A stretch of DNA of 64,000 nt from Neurospora intermedia (GCA_037102815.1 BTPP01000005.1:3224001-3288000); one strand, 5' to 3'. Shown: positions 22,509 through 34,067, counted from the stretch's first letter. Notes: generated by a model from the sequence alone, not told the origin. A program made the numbers and translations.

Positions 22509-24203
22509 ATTGGAGGTTGGTATCTGTCTTGCGGAGAGGCTTGTCGTGATGTGGAGGCTGTTTGTGTTGGGCCCAAACGCTGGGCAGGATTAGTGAGCTG
22601 TAGGCATAGCATACAGTTCCGTGGGAGACCTTCTTGAGTAGACCAACAGACGGAGCGGAAGTCGAAACGTATACTTGATGCGTACTGGCTAACGTCTTAT
22701 GAGAAATGATGTTTGTGTAATCCTAATATAAATATCTGTGTATTTACGTGGGGTTCCTGGTCACTCCTTCTTTGTGACATTCTTACCTTTGAATCGGGAA
22801 AAGGCCACAAGTGTTGAGGCTGCTGAGGCCCGTGGGCTATGGCCTAGAATAAGCCATTATGCCTACTAGCAATTCTCTTCGTGGGATCTTATCGATTACC
22901 TCTACGCCCAATACAATGGGACTACAGTACCTATTTACCTCTAGGTCACAACTCGGTGGCAGAGGGAAATCGTACACTATGTAGACATTCCGGGTTCCCC
23001 GCCTGTGTCAAGTGGAATTGTTGAATACACAGCATGAATGCCTGCTGAATCGCCTCGGCAGGAGAGGAGATGACGAGGCCTTACGGGGAGGGCAAGGGAA
23101 GTGCCCTGGTGAGGGGTAGCTGCTGCTGCTGCTGCTGCTGCCAGCCTGTAATGAACCATGAGCGTGGGAGGCCGTCAGAGTGGCCAACAACGTAATTCGC
23201 CTAGGTATGCAAGCTGCTTCCCCCCGGATCCTCATGCCCGGCCAAGCATTAGACCAGCCTCCGACTGTCCAGCCTTCTATTAGGTTGTACAACATGACGT
23301 TGCCAACAGCAATCTGCCGTTTCTTATCGATCACCCTTATATACTACCTATCCTTTCAGTTCGTGGCAGCAGTCAGCCCGTTTTCCCGTCTACAACTGAA
23401 GTCAACACCTTTTCCACTTGCGGCCAACGGGGCACCGAGGTCGCCACGATTAGATAAAGCCCCCGTCCCACTACGACGGGAACCTTGAGGGGTCCAAGTC
23501 CGCAGCTGCAGCTACGCACTGCCACCACTTTTACAGCTGCTGGGATTCCGTCTCGTCTCTTTCTCCATTTCACATTGGCGATTTCAGCATTGGAAACCAT
23601 CTCGACCTACACACAATCGGTCAATCGTGACTTCTAACTTACATCTCCCATCACCGAACTGGCTACATTCAGGGACGCACAACTGCTGACCCCAAACTTC
23701 TGCTCTTGTAAGTTAGACTAGTACTTAACCTGCTTGAAGAAACCCACCAAGCATCCTCCAATCGCTTCTGCGCTGGATCCTAGTGAATCTAGTGCACAAT
23801 CCACTGACGATACCCATGTTGGGCCCCAGTCTCGTGCTAGAATCGCAGCGCTATCCCAGCAACATTCTAGAGCCTGGGTACGTCGCGCGCCAATGACGCA
23901 ACTGTTCACTTAACCTCGAACCGCTCATGACCTCGACCTTCACAACGAAAGGCTGCCTTTTGTCGGCTGAACCGCATCTCCACGGCTAGGACCGTTTGGG
24001 CCTTAGGATCTCTCTGGAAGGCCGGAAAGAAAATACAGTATACACCTGTTCCGGAGCCCGTGGTTCCTAAAGTCTTTACAGGATCCTATTCCATCACAGT
24101 TTAGAGGCGCTGGCCGGCTTCCTCGGGCTTACATCCCATCGACCGCCAACACTTTTCCGATAACTGGCTTTTCCTTCGACATTCGTTACCAACCCTTGGA
24201 GAC
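22509..24203. other. 1.7 kb gap before the MINDY gene
   Basis: It holds the 3' UTR of the J-protein gene and the promoter and long leader of the MINDY gene. A (GCT)7 run is at 23119-23141. Frames here are short and show no family resemblance. Confidence 0.5.
23119..23141. repeat. (GCT)7 microsatellite
   Basis: Seven GCT units followed by GC in non-coding DNA, upstream of the MINDY gene. Confidence 0.9.
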
Positions 24204-25195
24204 ATGGTGACCAGAAAGCCTCTTCCAGCCAATGCTGCCCTGGATCCGGCAGTTCGACGAGAACCAACCTGGTCTTCCGCCATGGACTCGGAAGCAAACA
24301 TGGCGTGGAACGACGAGCGCGAAGGACAGCACCGCCAGGGCGGATCAGACGGACAAGTCGATGATGTGCCACGATCTCTAAGGCCCGGTCCAAGCTACTC
24401 TAACTCATCAGGCGTCGAGAACGAAAATGTGTGGGCCGATAACAGCGCGGAGGGGAACAAGTCTGCGACTGCTGAACAGCCGGGTGACATTAGCCGGGTG
24501 CCGACCGTTCTGAGGCCCGGCGGCAGCGCCCAACTGTCAAGGTCCGGTGCGATGGAGTCAGATGAGGTAGGAGGCGATATTAACCGAATACCAACCGTGC
24601 TGCGACCAGGCGGTTCCCACGGACAACCAGAAACTAATCCGTTCAAGAAAAAGATGTCAGGAAGTACGCCAGGCAACGAGGGAGAAGACACCTTCCTGGC
24701 ACGACCAACATATCTGCCACCCGTATCACCTGTACTCTTCCCGTCCCTTTCGAACTTGAGCTTGTCTGAAGGTGCCGAACAGAGCAAAAACCCCTGGCAA
24801 CCGTTACTGAAGCAAAGAGGAGACAGCCCTGCACCACTGTTGATTTCGGATCTGCAACAAAATCACACCGGAGGAGACCCTTGGAAGTCTACAAACGCAT
24901 CTCAGCAGCCCACCCCTGAACCATCGTCGAGCCCGCCAACATTGCTCTCATTGCCTTCTCAGGAGGATTCTGCAAAGTGGGATGAGCAACGTTCAAGCAA
25001 GGCTCCTGAGCTTCTACCATCAACTACAGGAGAGGAGACACTTGATGGTTCCCACGCATGGGATGACTTGAGTGATATGTCCAGAGACAAGGCACCGGGA
25101 AACCCGCCTGCAACCACGGGAGACGGTTGGAACTTGATCGATATTGACATACGTCCCGGCCCCCCATCACGAAAGAGCACTTGGGAGGATTTCGC

Positions 25196-25237
<42 letters not shown>

Positions 25238-27464
25238 AGAGAGCTCTCCTCAGGCCGTCACCGAGAATACCATTACGGCACCTGCCGCGCCTCCTACAAT
25301 AGCAGCTACTGTGCCTCCTACACCACCGCCTGCCGTGTCTTCTACTGCAACATCTACCGTGCCCCCTAGTTCAACGCCCGCCGTCGAACAAGCTCCCCCA
25401 CTTCTTGACAGAAGAGGGGAACAGGATGCACCCGATTTACCACCTAGGTCTACCGAAGCGCAGGCCAGTTTATCTGCGCAACGAATACGCCAGATTGACA
25501 GATCCGAGACATATCAAATCAAGAGGATTAACTGGTATGACACCACAGCGGAGATCAACCCGAGGACGTCGCCGATTCTGATTCAGAACGCCAATGGGCC
25601 GTGCCCGCTTCTTGCGCTCGTCAACGCGCTTATCCTCTCTACTCCAGCACATCAGGACAATACGGTCCTAGTGGAGACCCTTCGATCACGAGAGCAAATC
25701 AGTCTTGGGCTGCTTATTGATGCCGTCTTCGACGAACTAATGTCTGAGCGGCGATTGGGTGAAGATGCCGTTTTACCGGACGTTACCGAACTCTACAACT
25801 TTCTGCAAAGCCTTCATACCGGAATGAATGTTAACCCACGCTTTGTCCCGACTAAGCAAATGGAAGACGCCTTCAATCGTACATCACTCACCAATTTGCC
25901 CCCGACGGAGAGAAGTGGTCAGATTCCGGGGACGTTCGAGAGTACGAGGGAGATGAGACTCTATTCCACTTTCTCCATTCCCTTGATCCATGGTTGGCTT
26001 CCGCCTAGAAGTGATCCGGTGTATGGTGCATTTGCGAGACAAGCGGCGTCGTATGATGACGCCCAGAACCTTCTGTTCCGTGAAGAGGAGCTGGAGGCCA
26101 AGCTGAGCAGCCGCGATGAACAGGGCTTGACCGAAGATGAACAGCAAATGCTCCAGGATATTTTCGCCATCAAAGATTTTTGGAAAATCTCGGCCACGCA
26201 ACTTACCACATGGGGACTTGATGTCATTAGAAGTTCGATGAAGCCAGCGTCTGTAGCGATTCTCTTCCGGAACGACCATTTCGCCACTTTGTACAAGCAC
26301 CCGCAGAATGGAAAACTCATGACACTTGTCACGGATGCAGGATACGCCACCCATGACGAGATAGTATGGGAATCGCTGGTGGACGTGAACGGTGAACGAG
26401 CCGAGTTCTTTTCTGGTGACTTCCGCCCTGTCGGCGGCGCTTCGCATGACCCCAGCACCAATCCTGCAGGCCCTCGGGGATCAAGCTACACCGACAGCTC
26501 ATCATATGGGACTTCGGGAGAAGGCAGTGGATGGACGACGGTTGAAGGCCGTAGGGGACGGACACATAGTGGGAATATGCACGAAGATGCCCCAACATCT
26601 CCATCACATGAACAGGAGGACCACGACCTTGCTCTAGCACTGCAACTGCAGGAAGAGGAGGAGCAGCGTCATAGAGAAGAACAAGAACGTAGACGCCGGG
26701 AACGAGAACTCTCGGAGCAGTTTATCGAGCAGCAAGCACGCACTTCGAACGGACAGCAAAACCAGGGCCGCGGTCAAGGACATGCCCGTGGCGGTAGTCT
26801 TGGTGGAAGTGGTAGCTTACGGGCCGGCAGAGGTGGCAGTACCGCAAGTCTTGGGAGCCAAAGAGCGGCGGCCTTGGCATCACGCAGCTCACTATCGGTC
26901 TCTTCCACGGCTCCGTCTACGCGCCGAAGCACCAGCTCGATGAACGTCTCTGTGAACAATGGTGGAGGAGCTAGTCCGACAGCGAACAGAACTGGGGTTA
27001 GAACCTCGGGTCAAACAGTGAGATCGCTCATTCCGCCTCTTCCTGGTCAACAGTCACAGCCCTTCACAAACCGCCCAGCGGATGAAGGAATAGAAGACGC
27101 CCCACCTAGCTATGATGTCGCTGCTACACAGGCACCGTACATTCCTCCCGAAGGGCATCCCAGTCATCCCACGAGCAGCCCTACTGTGGCTCGTGCCACT
27201 GTTGCCAACGGTGCGGAAGCCGCACCTCCTCGCTCTGGAGCGGCAAGTCCTCCACAAAGGTTGGGTTCAACCGCGGGTTCCATGGGATTGAGAAACCCGT
27301 CCCAGGCTCCCGGACATTCATCAATCAGCCAGGCTGGTAGGCCTCAATCGGGATTTCCTGGTAACCCGAACATGGCCGCCCCAAGGCCGATGAGGCAGGG
27401 GATTCCGCCTGCCGGGGTTGCAGTTCCTGGGATTCCGAGAGAAGATAAATGCGTTGTGATGTGA
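24204..27464 (+). CDS. MINDY-family (DUF544) deubiquitinase with C-terminal CAAX box
   Basis: A single exon of 1086 residues starts at ATG 24204. The catalytic domain (about 440-760) opens with INWYDTTAEI and carries QNANGPCPLLALVNAL, with the oxyanion Gln461 and nucleophile Cys467. The catalytic His is 692 in FRNDHFATLYKH. A ubiquitin-binding MIU-like helix follows near 805 (DHDLALALQLQEEEEQ). MINDY enzymes trim long K48-linked polyubiquitin chains. The N-terminal 440 residues are disordered, with three copies of a VPTVLRPGGS-like motif (from 55, 99 and 129) and a run of 13 Asp encoded by GAC repeats. The C-terminus is also disordered and ends in CVVM, a farnesylation-type CAAX box, so the enzyme is probably membrane-bound. 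Neighbours do not suggest a shared pathway. Confidence 0.95.
25197..25235 (+). repeat. (GAC)13 repeat coding poly-Asp in the MINDY gene
   Basis: Thirteen uninterrupted GAC codons in the disordered N-terminal half of the protein, just before the catalytic domain. Such a pure run is expected to vary in length between strains. Confidence 0.95.
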
Positions 27465-28208
27465 CTGGTGGTTGACGTGTGGATTCTCTGTCAAGTAATC
27501 ATGCTGGAGTGGTTTGGTGTTAAAGTTTGGGCGCAAGGATGTCTGTCGTGTCTTGTTGGAGGGTCATGATGAAGAACGAATAATACCAAAGAGGGAGGAT
27601 TGGAGTTGGAAAATGGTACCTAGTATTGCTTATAAGGGCGCTTTTTTTGACTCGCATAGTATAAGTCTGATGGCTAGGTAGATATCACCTGGAAGAGAGT
27701 AAGTGTAGCGGTCACGAATGTGGTCGAACTGGGTGGTAGCAACCGCAACGATGCTGTCCAGTGTTGTTTGTTTGAAATTTACAACTCTACATGACGGGTG
27801 AATCCTATGGCAACACCCGGGTGGTTGGAGGGGATTAGGCTAAACGTTAGTTACATATGTACCAGGTTAGATTGCCCCTGTTGGGATGATCGAAGAGTGC
27901 TTTCCTTTCATTGAATGGTTATTCGAGCACGGTGACAGCGAATCTAAACATCTCTTACAGACTGTCCGTGGTCTGTTTCTCACTTGTCTTTCTCTTGCCT
28001 TGCACTCTCTCTCTCTCGTTCTTTCCCTATGACTATACCTACTTGGGAATGTGGGGAATGAGCACCCCAATCTAGTGCAACACGACGGTTCTGAACTAAA
28101 TCATCACCCGTACGCCGATCACCTCAATCACTTTGAAGTTGCCATTCGCCTTCGACTTGACCAACTCGCTAGATAAATTGTTGGCCGAGCGCTAACAGAT
28201 TGGAAAAA
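27465..28208. other. Gap between MINDY and reductase genes
   Basis: About 740 bases with a CT dinucleotide run near 28004-28016, close upstream of the reductase start. Nothing else is seen. Confidence 0.5.
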
Positions 28209-29175
28209 ATGCCGACCAGTACCGTAGGTCTAATCGACAACTGGTATCCTCCCACGAGGGAGAATTACGATCTTATTCTCTCCTTATGGAAGTGGTTCCC
28301 CGTGGTATGTGTGTCGTGGCCCCACGAGAATGCTCTACATCACAACTGACACAGCTGACCAGGCCGCTTCCCTTCAATGGGGTGTCTCCTGGTACGGGAT
28401 GGGCAAGACATCAGTCACCAGCCGCCTTAACCTGCCTGGCCGAATTGGCTGGCTCACCATGGAAGCACCTGGCTTCATGACCCTGGTTTACATGATGTGC
28501 ACCCTCCCTGCCCAACATGGCTTCACCCTCAGCGACCTGCCCTGGCAAAATAAGGTGCTCGCCGGCCTCTTTGTATTTCACTATTCCTATCGCGCCCTCG
28601 CCTTTCCTTTTCTGCAGCCTAGCATGGCGCCCATACACATCGCCATCTGGCTCTCTGCGCTTAGCTTCCAGATTATCAACGGAACGTTAATCGGTGCTTG
28701 GCTCGCCGCCTACGGTCCCACGAGTCACGCGGCGTGGGACAGGCAGCTCTTTAGCTCGTTCCCCACGCTGCAATTCACTTGCGGAATTGCGCTGTTTTAC
28801 GTCGGTCTGATGGCGAACTTCTACCACGATGACGAGCTGCGGGAGATCAGACGCCGGGAAAACCGCAGGCAGGAGAGGCTGGCGAAGCAGAATGGGCAAA
28901 AGGGACAGCCGGGGAAGAAGGTAGAGAAGCACTACGAGATCCCCAAGGCGGGACTGTTCAAGGTGATGCTTTACCCGCACTACTTTTGCGAATGGGTTGA
29001 GTGGCTTGGGTTTTACATGGCGGCTGGCTGGGGATGTCTGCCGGCGAGGTGTTTTTTGCTGAATGAGGTGGCAGCCATGTTGCCGAGGGCGGTGAAGGGG
29101 AAACAGTGGTATATGGAGAAGTTTGGGGAGGAGAAGATTAGCAAGAAGTGGGCGGTCATTCCGGGGGTTTGGTGA
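28209..29175 (+). CDS. Steroid 5-alpha-reductase-like membrane enzyme
   Basis: Two exons, 28209-28304 and 28363-29175, give 302 residues; the intron starts GTATGT, has a GCTGAC branch and ends CCAG. The short first exon encodes MPTSTVGLIDNWYPP, typical of fungal members, and joins in phase 0 to AASLQWGVSWYGMGKTS. Five or six hydrophobic segments follow. The C-terminal signature is PHYFCEWVEWLGFYMAAGW and a WYMEKFGEE(K) tail, matching the 5-alpha-reductase domain, where these residues line the NADPH and substrate pocket. Family members reduce the C4-C5 double bond of 3-oxo-steroids or act on polyprenols and enoyl-CoA. The fungal substrate is unknown; ER location is likely. Confidence 0.88.
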
Positions 29176-29859
29176 GCTTTGCATCTCCTACCTATGTTTC
29201 GATGGCGGATTGGAAAGCGAAGCAAGGTAAGAGGGAAGGAAGAACATGGACGGCGGGTAGCATTACTTGAGTCGGCATCATAATTATGATCAATTATCGA
29301 ACTGTCACGTCAAGGAGCCCATGATCGTATGTTATGTGTATGATCTCGAGATACCAATAGAGTCAGATGCCAACTGTGATTACATATGACAGGAACCTCA
29401 CGAAGCTTGGACGAGCCGTACCCGAGGATTCACAACGGAATTGCACATCGCCCGGGTGCTGAACTGCAGGTGGTGGGGACCGCTGCTTACAGTGGTTTGG
29501 CGCGGCCACAAGCCGCCAACTAGCACTGGGAACGCCCCTACACCCAGGACGAAACTTTGGGCCAAGTGGAAACCTAAACAAACAGAACTTCTGGCACTTG
29601 GTACTAGGTAAGGTAGGTTGCTTCGTTCAAATGGATGCCACAACATGGAATGGAAGTCAAGTCCACAAACAACAGGCGCGACCAAGCCGACGTGATGGGA
29701 TGAATTCGTCACCCTCGCGAGCTCTTGACCCCTGATTAAAAAGTAAAGCTGTAGGGCTTAGACTAGATCTCTTTGCCACTGCACCATCTATCTCATGGAA
29801 ATCGGAGCGGCACGATAGCTGCGACGCGGGGCACGATTTCAGCATCGGCGAAAGCAGCG
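29176..29859. other. Gap between reductase and RecQ genes
   Basis: About 680 bases; 3' UTR of one gene and promoter of the next, both on the plus strand. Nothing else is seen. Confidence 0.5.
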
Positions 29860-31491
29860 ATGCCTCTTCTAAGGAGCGACTCCTTCAAAGACATTGACTT
29901 CACTCTTCGTCGACAGTTCGGCAAAGAAAACTTTAGGTATGATGAATGAGCTGTCGAGTACGTGTGATTCCATTCTGACCGATATTCGCAGACCACATCA
30001 GAGAGAGATCATCGAGGCTGCCCTCGACGGTCATGATGTCTTCGTCCAGGCAGCCACCTCCTTCGGCAAGAGTCTATGCTTCCAACTGCCAGCAGTTATA
30101 GACCGTGGAAGTGTGTTCCGCCTTTCCAAAGCAACTGACGGTTGAAGTAAGCCCAATCTGACCTTTTTCTATACAGTCACCATCGTGATCTCTCCATTAC
30201 TGAGTCTCATGGTAGGTGTCACTCCTCAGACATATGGATGGGTCCAAGCGGCTTACTGATTGCCCTTCAGATGAACCAAGTCGAAGCCCTCAAGGCATCA
30301 GATGTGGACGCTCGTACTTTGAACAGCAACACTACCCTGCCAGAGCGAGACTACATCTACGCTGATCTCGCGACTGGGCATCCCCTCATGCGGCTCCTCT
30401 ATGTAACTCCCGAGCTGTGTTCCGGCGACCACTTCCGGCGGAAACTGAAACTGGTCTACGAACAGCACGAGCTGGCGCGTATCGTGGTTGACGAAGCCCA
30501 TTGCATCTCAGAATGGGGCCACGACTTTCGCAAAGACTTCAAGCGGCTCTCCTGGTTCCGCGAAACCTTTCCCGATGTACCAGTCATGTGTCTCACCGCC
30601 ACAGCCAACGAGCAAGTCCGTCACGATGTGCTTACCACGCTAGGGCTGGACAAGACGCCCGGCAAACTCAAGATCTTCAGCATGACGGCCCACCGACCGA
30701 ACCTGCACCTTGAAGTGCGTTTCACCAGCGACGAAGCCAACGACCGCTACGACGACTTTGTCACCTGGCTCAAGGGCGTGTACGACCGTCGAGCGGCCGC
30801 GGATCGAAAAGCCGAGCTAGATGCCACTGGCGAGCGCGTCGAGAACGTACCGGGGATTATCTACACCATCTCCCGCGACGAAGTCGAGTCGCTCGCGGCC
30901 GCCTTACGACACGACGGTATCGGCGCGCGGCCCTTCCATGCTAAACTGCCGAACCAGGTGAAGGAGGAGACGTTGGCCAAGTGGATTGCCAACGATCCGG
31001 GGTACGATGTCATCGTGGCTACGACGGCCTTCGGCATGGGAATCGACAAGGAGAACGTGCGGTTCGTCGTACACTGGCGGCTGCCCAAGTCGTTTGAGGG
31101 CTATTACCAAGAGGCCGGGCGGGCGGGTCGTGATGGGAATGCGAGTTATTGTTTTCTTTACTATAGCCGTGAGGACCGGGATAGGGTCTGTAACTTGGTC
31201 ATGAGGGAGCCAGTGTCGAAAAACGCGTCCGCGGATGGCATCATTAATAAACAGGCGAGGCAGATGAGTCTCAGTAGGCTGGTGGCGTATTGTGAGGATA
31301 CCGGTTCTTGTCGGCATGCGGCGATTTGCAGGTATTTTGGGGAGACGCAAGTGCCTGCGTGCGATTACGCGTGTGACTGGCATAAGGATCCGCAGGGACT
31401 GAAGAGGAGGATGGCGAGGGGGTTGGCGAGTGAGGAATGGGTTAGTACTCAGCGGGAAGAGGGCATGTACGATGAATATTGGAGTGAGTAG
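29860..31491 (+). CDS. Small RecQ-family DNA helicase
   Basis: Four exons, 29860-29936, 29992-30110, 30177-30211 and 30271-31491, give 483 residues. Exon 3 is only 35 nt, yet the joins rebuild the helicase core exactly: FGKENFRPHQREIIEAAL, Walker A AATSFGKS (46-53), then TIVISPLLSLM. Walker B is DEAH at 151-154, followed by the RecQ aromatic loop region CISEWGHDFRKDF. Motifs V and VI are TTAFGMGIDKENVRFVVHW and QEAGRAGRDG. The RecQ zinc region is present but altered (C424, C441, C445, H448). There is no RQC winged helix and no HRDC domain. Neurospora is known to have a large RecQ helicase (QDE-3) and a smaller one (RecQ2); the length here fits the smaller type. It should unwind DNA 3' to 5' in repair. 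Confidence 0.92.
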
Positions 31492-31751
31492 GGTTGAACT
31501 CGGAGCCTTGGAGCTTGCTACCTGGTTGATGTCTTGGTTGACGCAGTACATATTTGAGGTCTACTGCGTAGATTAATATGATACCCATGCTTCCATTCAT
31601 AGTCTTCTGCCCTGTAACAATCTCATCCTTGCAAGGCAGTGGTTTCCGGCAACATTGACTGGGCAACACAATGAGAGAAACGCAGTTTATCGTTTTCGGT
31701 GACAGGTAGGTAGGTATCTTGGCAACACTTTATCGTACATCTAGAAGAATT
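31492..31751. other. Convergent 3' gap, RecQ and Cce1 genes
   Basis: Only 260 bases separate the two stop codons on opposite strands, so the 3' UTRs probably overlap or abut. Confidence 0.6.
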
Positions 31752-33245
31752 TTATAGACCCCCGCCCGTTGTCCTCTTCCTCACAGGGATTCCCAGCTTG
31801 GGTCTCTCCGGTTCCTCATTGTTTTCCATGATCCACGGCATCCTCTTCATAGCTTCCTCCAACTGTAACCCCCACTCCAGCCAGGCGAGTCCCTGAGTGA
31901 CCGAGTCGCACAAGTCGTCCATCTTGTCGATGTGTTCGCCCTTGGTAACACGCTCTGTCCTCTCTTCTCTCTTGCCCATCAACGTGCCGACGCCGAGGGA
32001 CCCTGGGAGGTCCGCGGGAGCCGGCATTTCTACGGCGCTGTTCCTCAATTTCTGCTTGGTCAGACTTAACAAATTGTTGACGGCGACAGGAACGGCCCTT
32101 ACGAAGTAGTCGGCCATGCGCTGCATCTCACGGTTTCCGAGACCGAGCTTTTCCTGGTTTTTCAACCACGAACCCAAAAGGCACATCCGGGCCTTCTTGA
32201 CGTCCTTGATCTTCTTATTGGTTTCCTTCTCGTCAACGTTGATGGGCTCCTCGAATGGGTTGAGAAGCTCGTCATCCTTGTCCTCCTCGGGTGAAATTTC
32301 GTTCTCCAACCTCGAGAAGCCTCGTTTCGATTTTGGCTTCATCTTGACCCTATTAGGACTCATCAGATCGCGAGGTGTGGGTATCTCATGCCCGTACTTG
32401 TCAATGAGGTAGTTGACCACGCGCTTGGGCGGCACGGCAACCACAACACCCTTGAACTCGCCGCGGTTTTGCATGACGCGCAGGATGGCGTAGATCATGG
32501 ATTCGAGCATGTTTACACGGACGGTCCACTCAAAGATGCCGGCCGCGTTGGCGGTACGGAAGCGCTGGCGCTCGATGAGGATGTGGGTTGGCTTTTGGGG
32601 CAGAATATGCTCCGTGATAAGACGGTAGGCCATGTCAGCCATGGCGTTAGGGGCAAAGTTCTCGCTGACGGCGTCCGTATTCTTCCCATCGATATTGCTC
32701 ACCTCAAGCCAGGGGAGAAGATTGAGGTGGCGCCATGCGTGCAAGTCGGCCACACGCCTTGTAGTGTTCTTTATATCATAAGACTGTTGGGTGTTGAGGT
32801 TTTGTTCGAATGTGGACCCGAGGACGCCATTCTTCCCGTCCTTGGTCCCTTCAAGCATCCCGAAGAAACTGGCCGTGTCAACAATTTCTCCGCGTTTGGG
32901 CCTCTTGAACATAATTTCCCCGTCCTTGGGCCTGTTGATCCCGATTTCTCCGTCCTTGGGCTTGTTGATCCCGATCCCTCCGTCTCCAGGCAAAGGATAC
33001 TCTTCGGCCATGGCCTTGCTGTCTTGCATGACTGGAGTGAGAACACTGTAGGCGAAGTTCTTGAGACCCATGTCGATGCTGAGAATGCGCGAGTTGGGAG
33101 CCAAAGGTTTGTGCTCTCTAGCCGCGGTTCGAATGCGGTTGTATAGGAGAAGCTTTGCACCAGTCTTTGGCAGACCACACCGGACCATGAGCTCCTGCAA
33201 CTGGCCGACGGACAACTTGGCCAACACGGACGGTTTACCCGCCAT
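31752..33245 (-). CDS. cce1: Mitochondrial Holliday-junction resolvase, Cce1/Ydc2 type
   Basis: A single exon gives 497 residues from ATG 33245. The open frame reaches three codons further to a TTG. A SAP-like DNA-binding motif is at about 11-40 (LSVGQLQELMVRCGLPKTGA). The RNase H-fold nuclease starts with ILSIDMGLKNFAYSVL, Asp58 being the first catalytic acid. Further conserved blocks are THILIERQRFRTAN (catalytic Glu) and the C-terminal MDDLCDSVTQGLAWLEW, with the closing Asp pair. Yeast Cce1 and fission yeast Ydc2 cut four-way junctions in mitochondrial DNA and are needed for its segregation. Residues 91-120 form three tandem 10-residue repeats inserted after the first strand. At 497 residues the protein is longer than Ydc2, because of insertions. 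The gene is convergent with the RecQ gene. Confidence 0.92.
   Translation of the reverse strand: MAGKPSVLAKLSVGQLQELMVRCGLPKTGAKLLLYNRIRTAAREHKPLAPNSRILSIDMGLKNFAYSVLTPVMQDSKAMAEEYPLPGDGGIGINKPKDGEIGINRPKDGEIMFKRPKRGEIVDTASFFGMLEGTKDGKNGVLGSTFEQNLNTQQSYDIKNTTRRVADLHAWRHLNLLPWLEVSNIDGKNTDAVSENFAPNAMADMAYRLITEHILPQKPTHILIERQRFRTANAAGIFEWTVRVNMLESMIYAILRVMQNRGEFKGVVVAVPPKRVVNYLIDKYGHEIPTPRDLMSPNRVKMKPKSKRGFSRLENEISPEEDKDDELLNPFEEPINVDEKETNKKIKDVKKARMCLLGSWLKNQEKLGLGNREMQRMADYFVRAVPVAVNNLLSLTKQKLRNSAVEMPAPADLPGSLGVGTLMGKREERTERVTKGEHIDKMDDLCDSVTQGLAWLEWGLQLEEAMKRMPWIMENNEEPERPKLGIPVRKRTTGGGL
32886..32975 (-). repeat. Three 30-bp in-frame tandem repeats inside cce1
   Basis: The repeats encode IGINKPKDGE, IGINRPKDGE and IMFKRPKRGE (residues 91-120 of the resolvase). 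The first two differ little at the DNA level, while the third has diverged, which points to stepwise duplication. The insertion lies between conserved nuclease blocks. Confidence 0.9.
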
Positions 33246-33969
33246 GATGTACAACTAGCCGGTGATACCGGACTCGACTCAAGCCAGAAATTCCTCACGA
33301 GCTTTTGCCAATACAGCCATCTGTTGGAACCGGGCCTTCCCTAGCAGTCGACTGCTTCGAGTGGCCTGAGCTGATATTCTACGCTTGGCTCTCTTCGATT
33401 GCTCATACAAGTGCCTCTCTCTCTTGAGTTATTGAGCTGGAGAGTCGTGAGATGCCCCAAGCGAGGTTAGATAGCGGGTTCTGTGTTGTGTTGATTCCGT
33501 CACTCTTGTTGCCCCAAAACGATGGAAGTTTGTAGATGAAGTTGAAAATACCACACTATCCTGGACGTCTCGTCTATGGTACCCAGTACAACACTGTTTG
33601 TTACCGTGTGGCTGATGTCGCTGGGTACATGATACAGAAAAGCACCAATTTGCTTGTACTCTGCGGCGGGCTTGGTCAATGCTTGCCAAGGATTCCAGTA
33701 CATCGTACCAGCTTAAATGCCTGCCGGACTTTAAGAACCTTGCTGGCACTGCACAGGGTAGTCGGCGGCAGGCAAATCCGACAGTTTGATTCGGGTCGCG
33801 GGCACATCAGATGCGAACGGAACTGAAGGGGGACGGTGAATGGGGGCATCAGAAAATATGGGTCCGATCACGTGCCAAGTGACTTTTTGTACCTCCTCTG
33901 TAACAACCTGTAATTACGCCCGCGACTAGCCGTCAATACCCGACATCCTTGCAAGGCTACTAATTAGTA

Positions 33970-34005
33970 TTAGGGTTAGTTAGGGTTAATTAAGGTTAGG
34001 GTTAG
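33970..34005 (+). repeat. Short interstitial telomere-like repeat
   Basis: Three exact TTAGGG units plus partial TTAG and TTAAGG copies lie within 36 bp. TTAGGG is the telomere repeat of filamentous ascomycetes. The tract is degenerate and too short to prove telomere origin. Confidence 0.7.
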
Positions 34006-34018
34006 CTCCGGGGGTGCA

Positions 34019-34039
34019 GGGGGCCGGTGAGAGGCCCCC
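34019..34039. repeat. GC hairpin, 7-bp perfect stem
   Basis: GGGGGCC and GGCCCCC flank a 7-nt loop, GGTGAGA. It lies inside the candidate MITE-like element. Confidence 0.8.
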
Positions 34040-34067
34040 GCATGTGAATGTGAATAGTATCAACTAA

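Noticed and set aside
32886-32975. CRISPR-like array from direct repeats
   Set aside because: The repeats are contiguous, in-frame and coding, without spacers, in a eukaryotic genome.
32388-33146. A 252-residue plus-strand frame opposite cce1
   Set aside because: It is antisense to a conserved nuclease gene and its translation has no domain; it arises from codon bias of the real gene.
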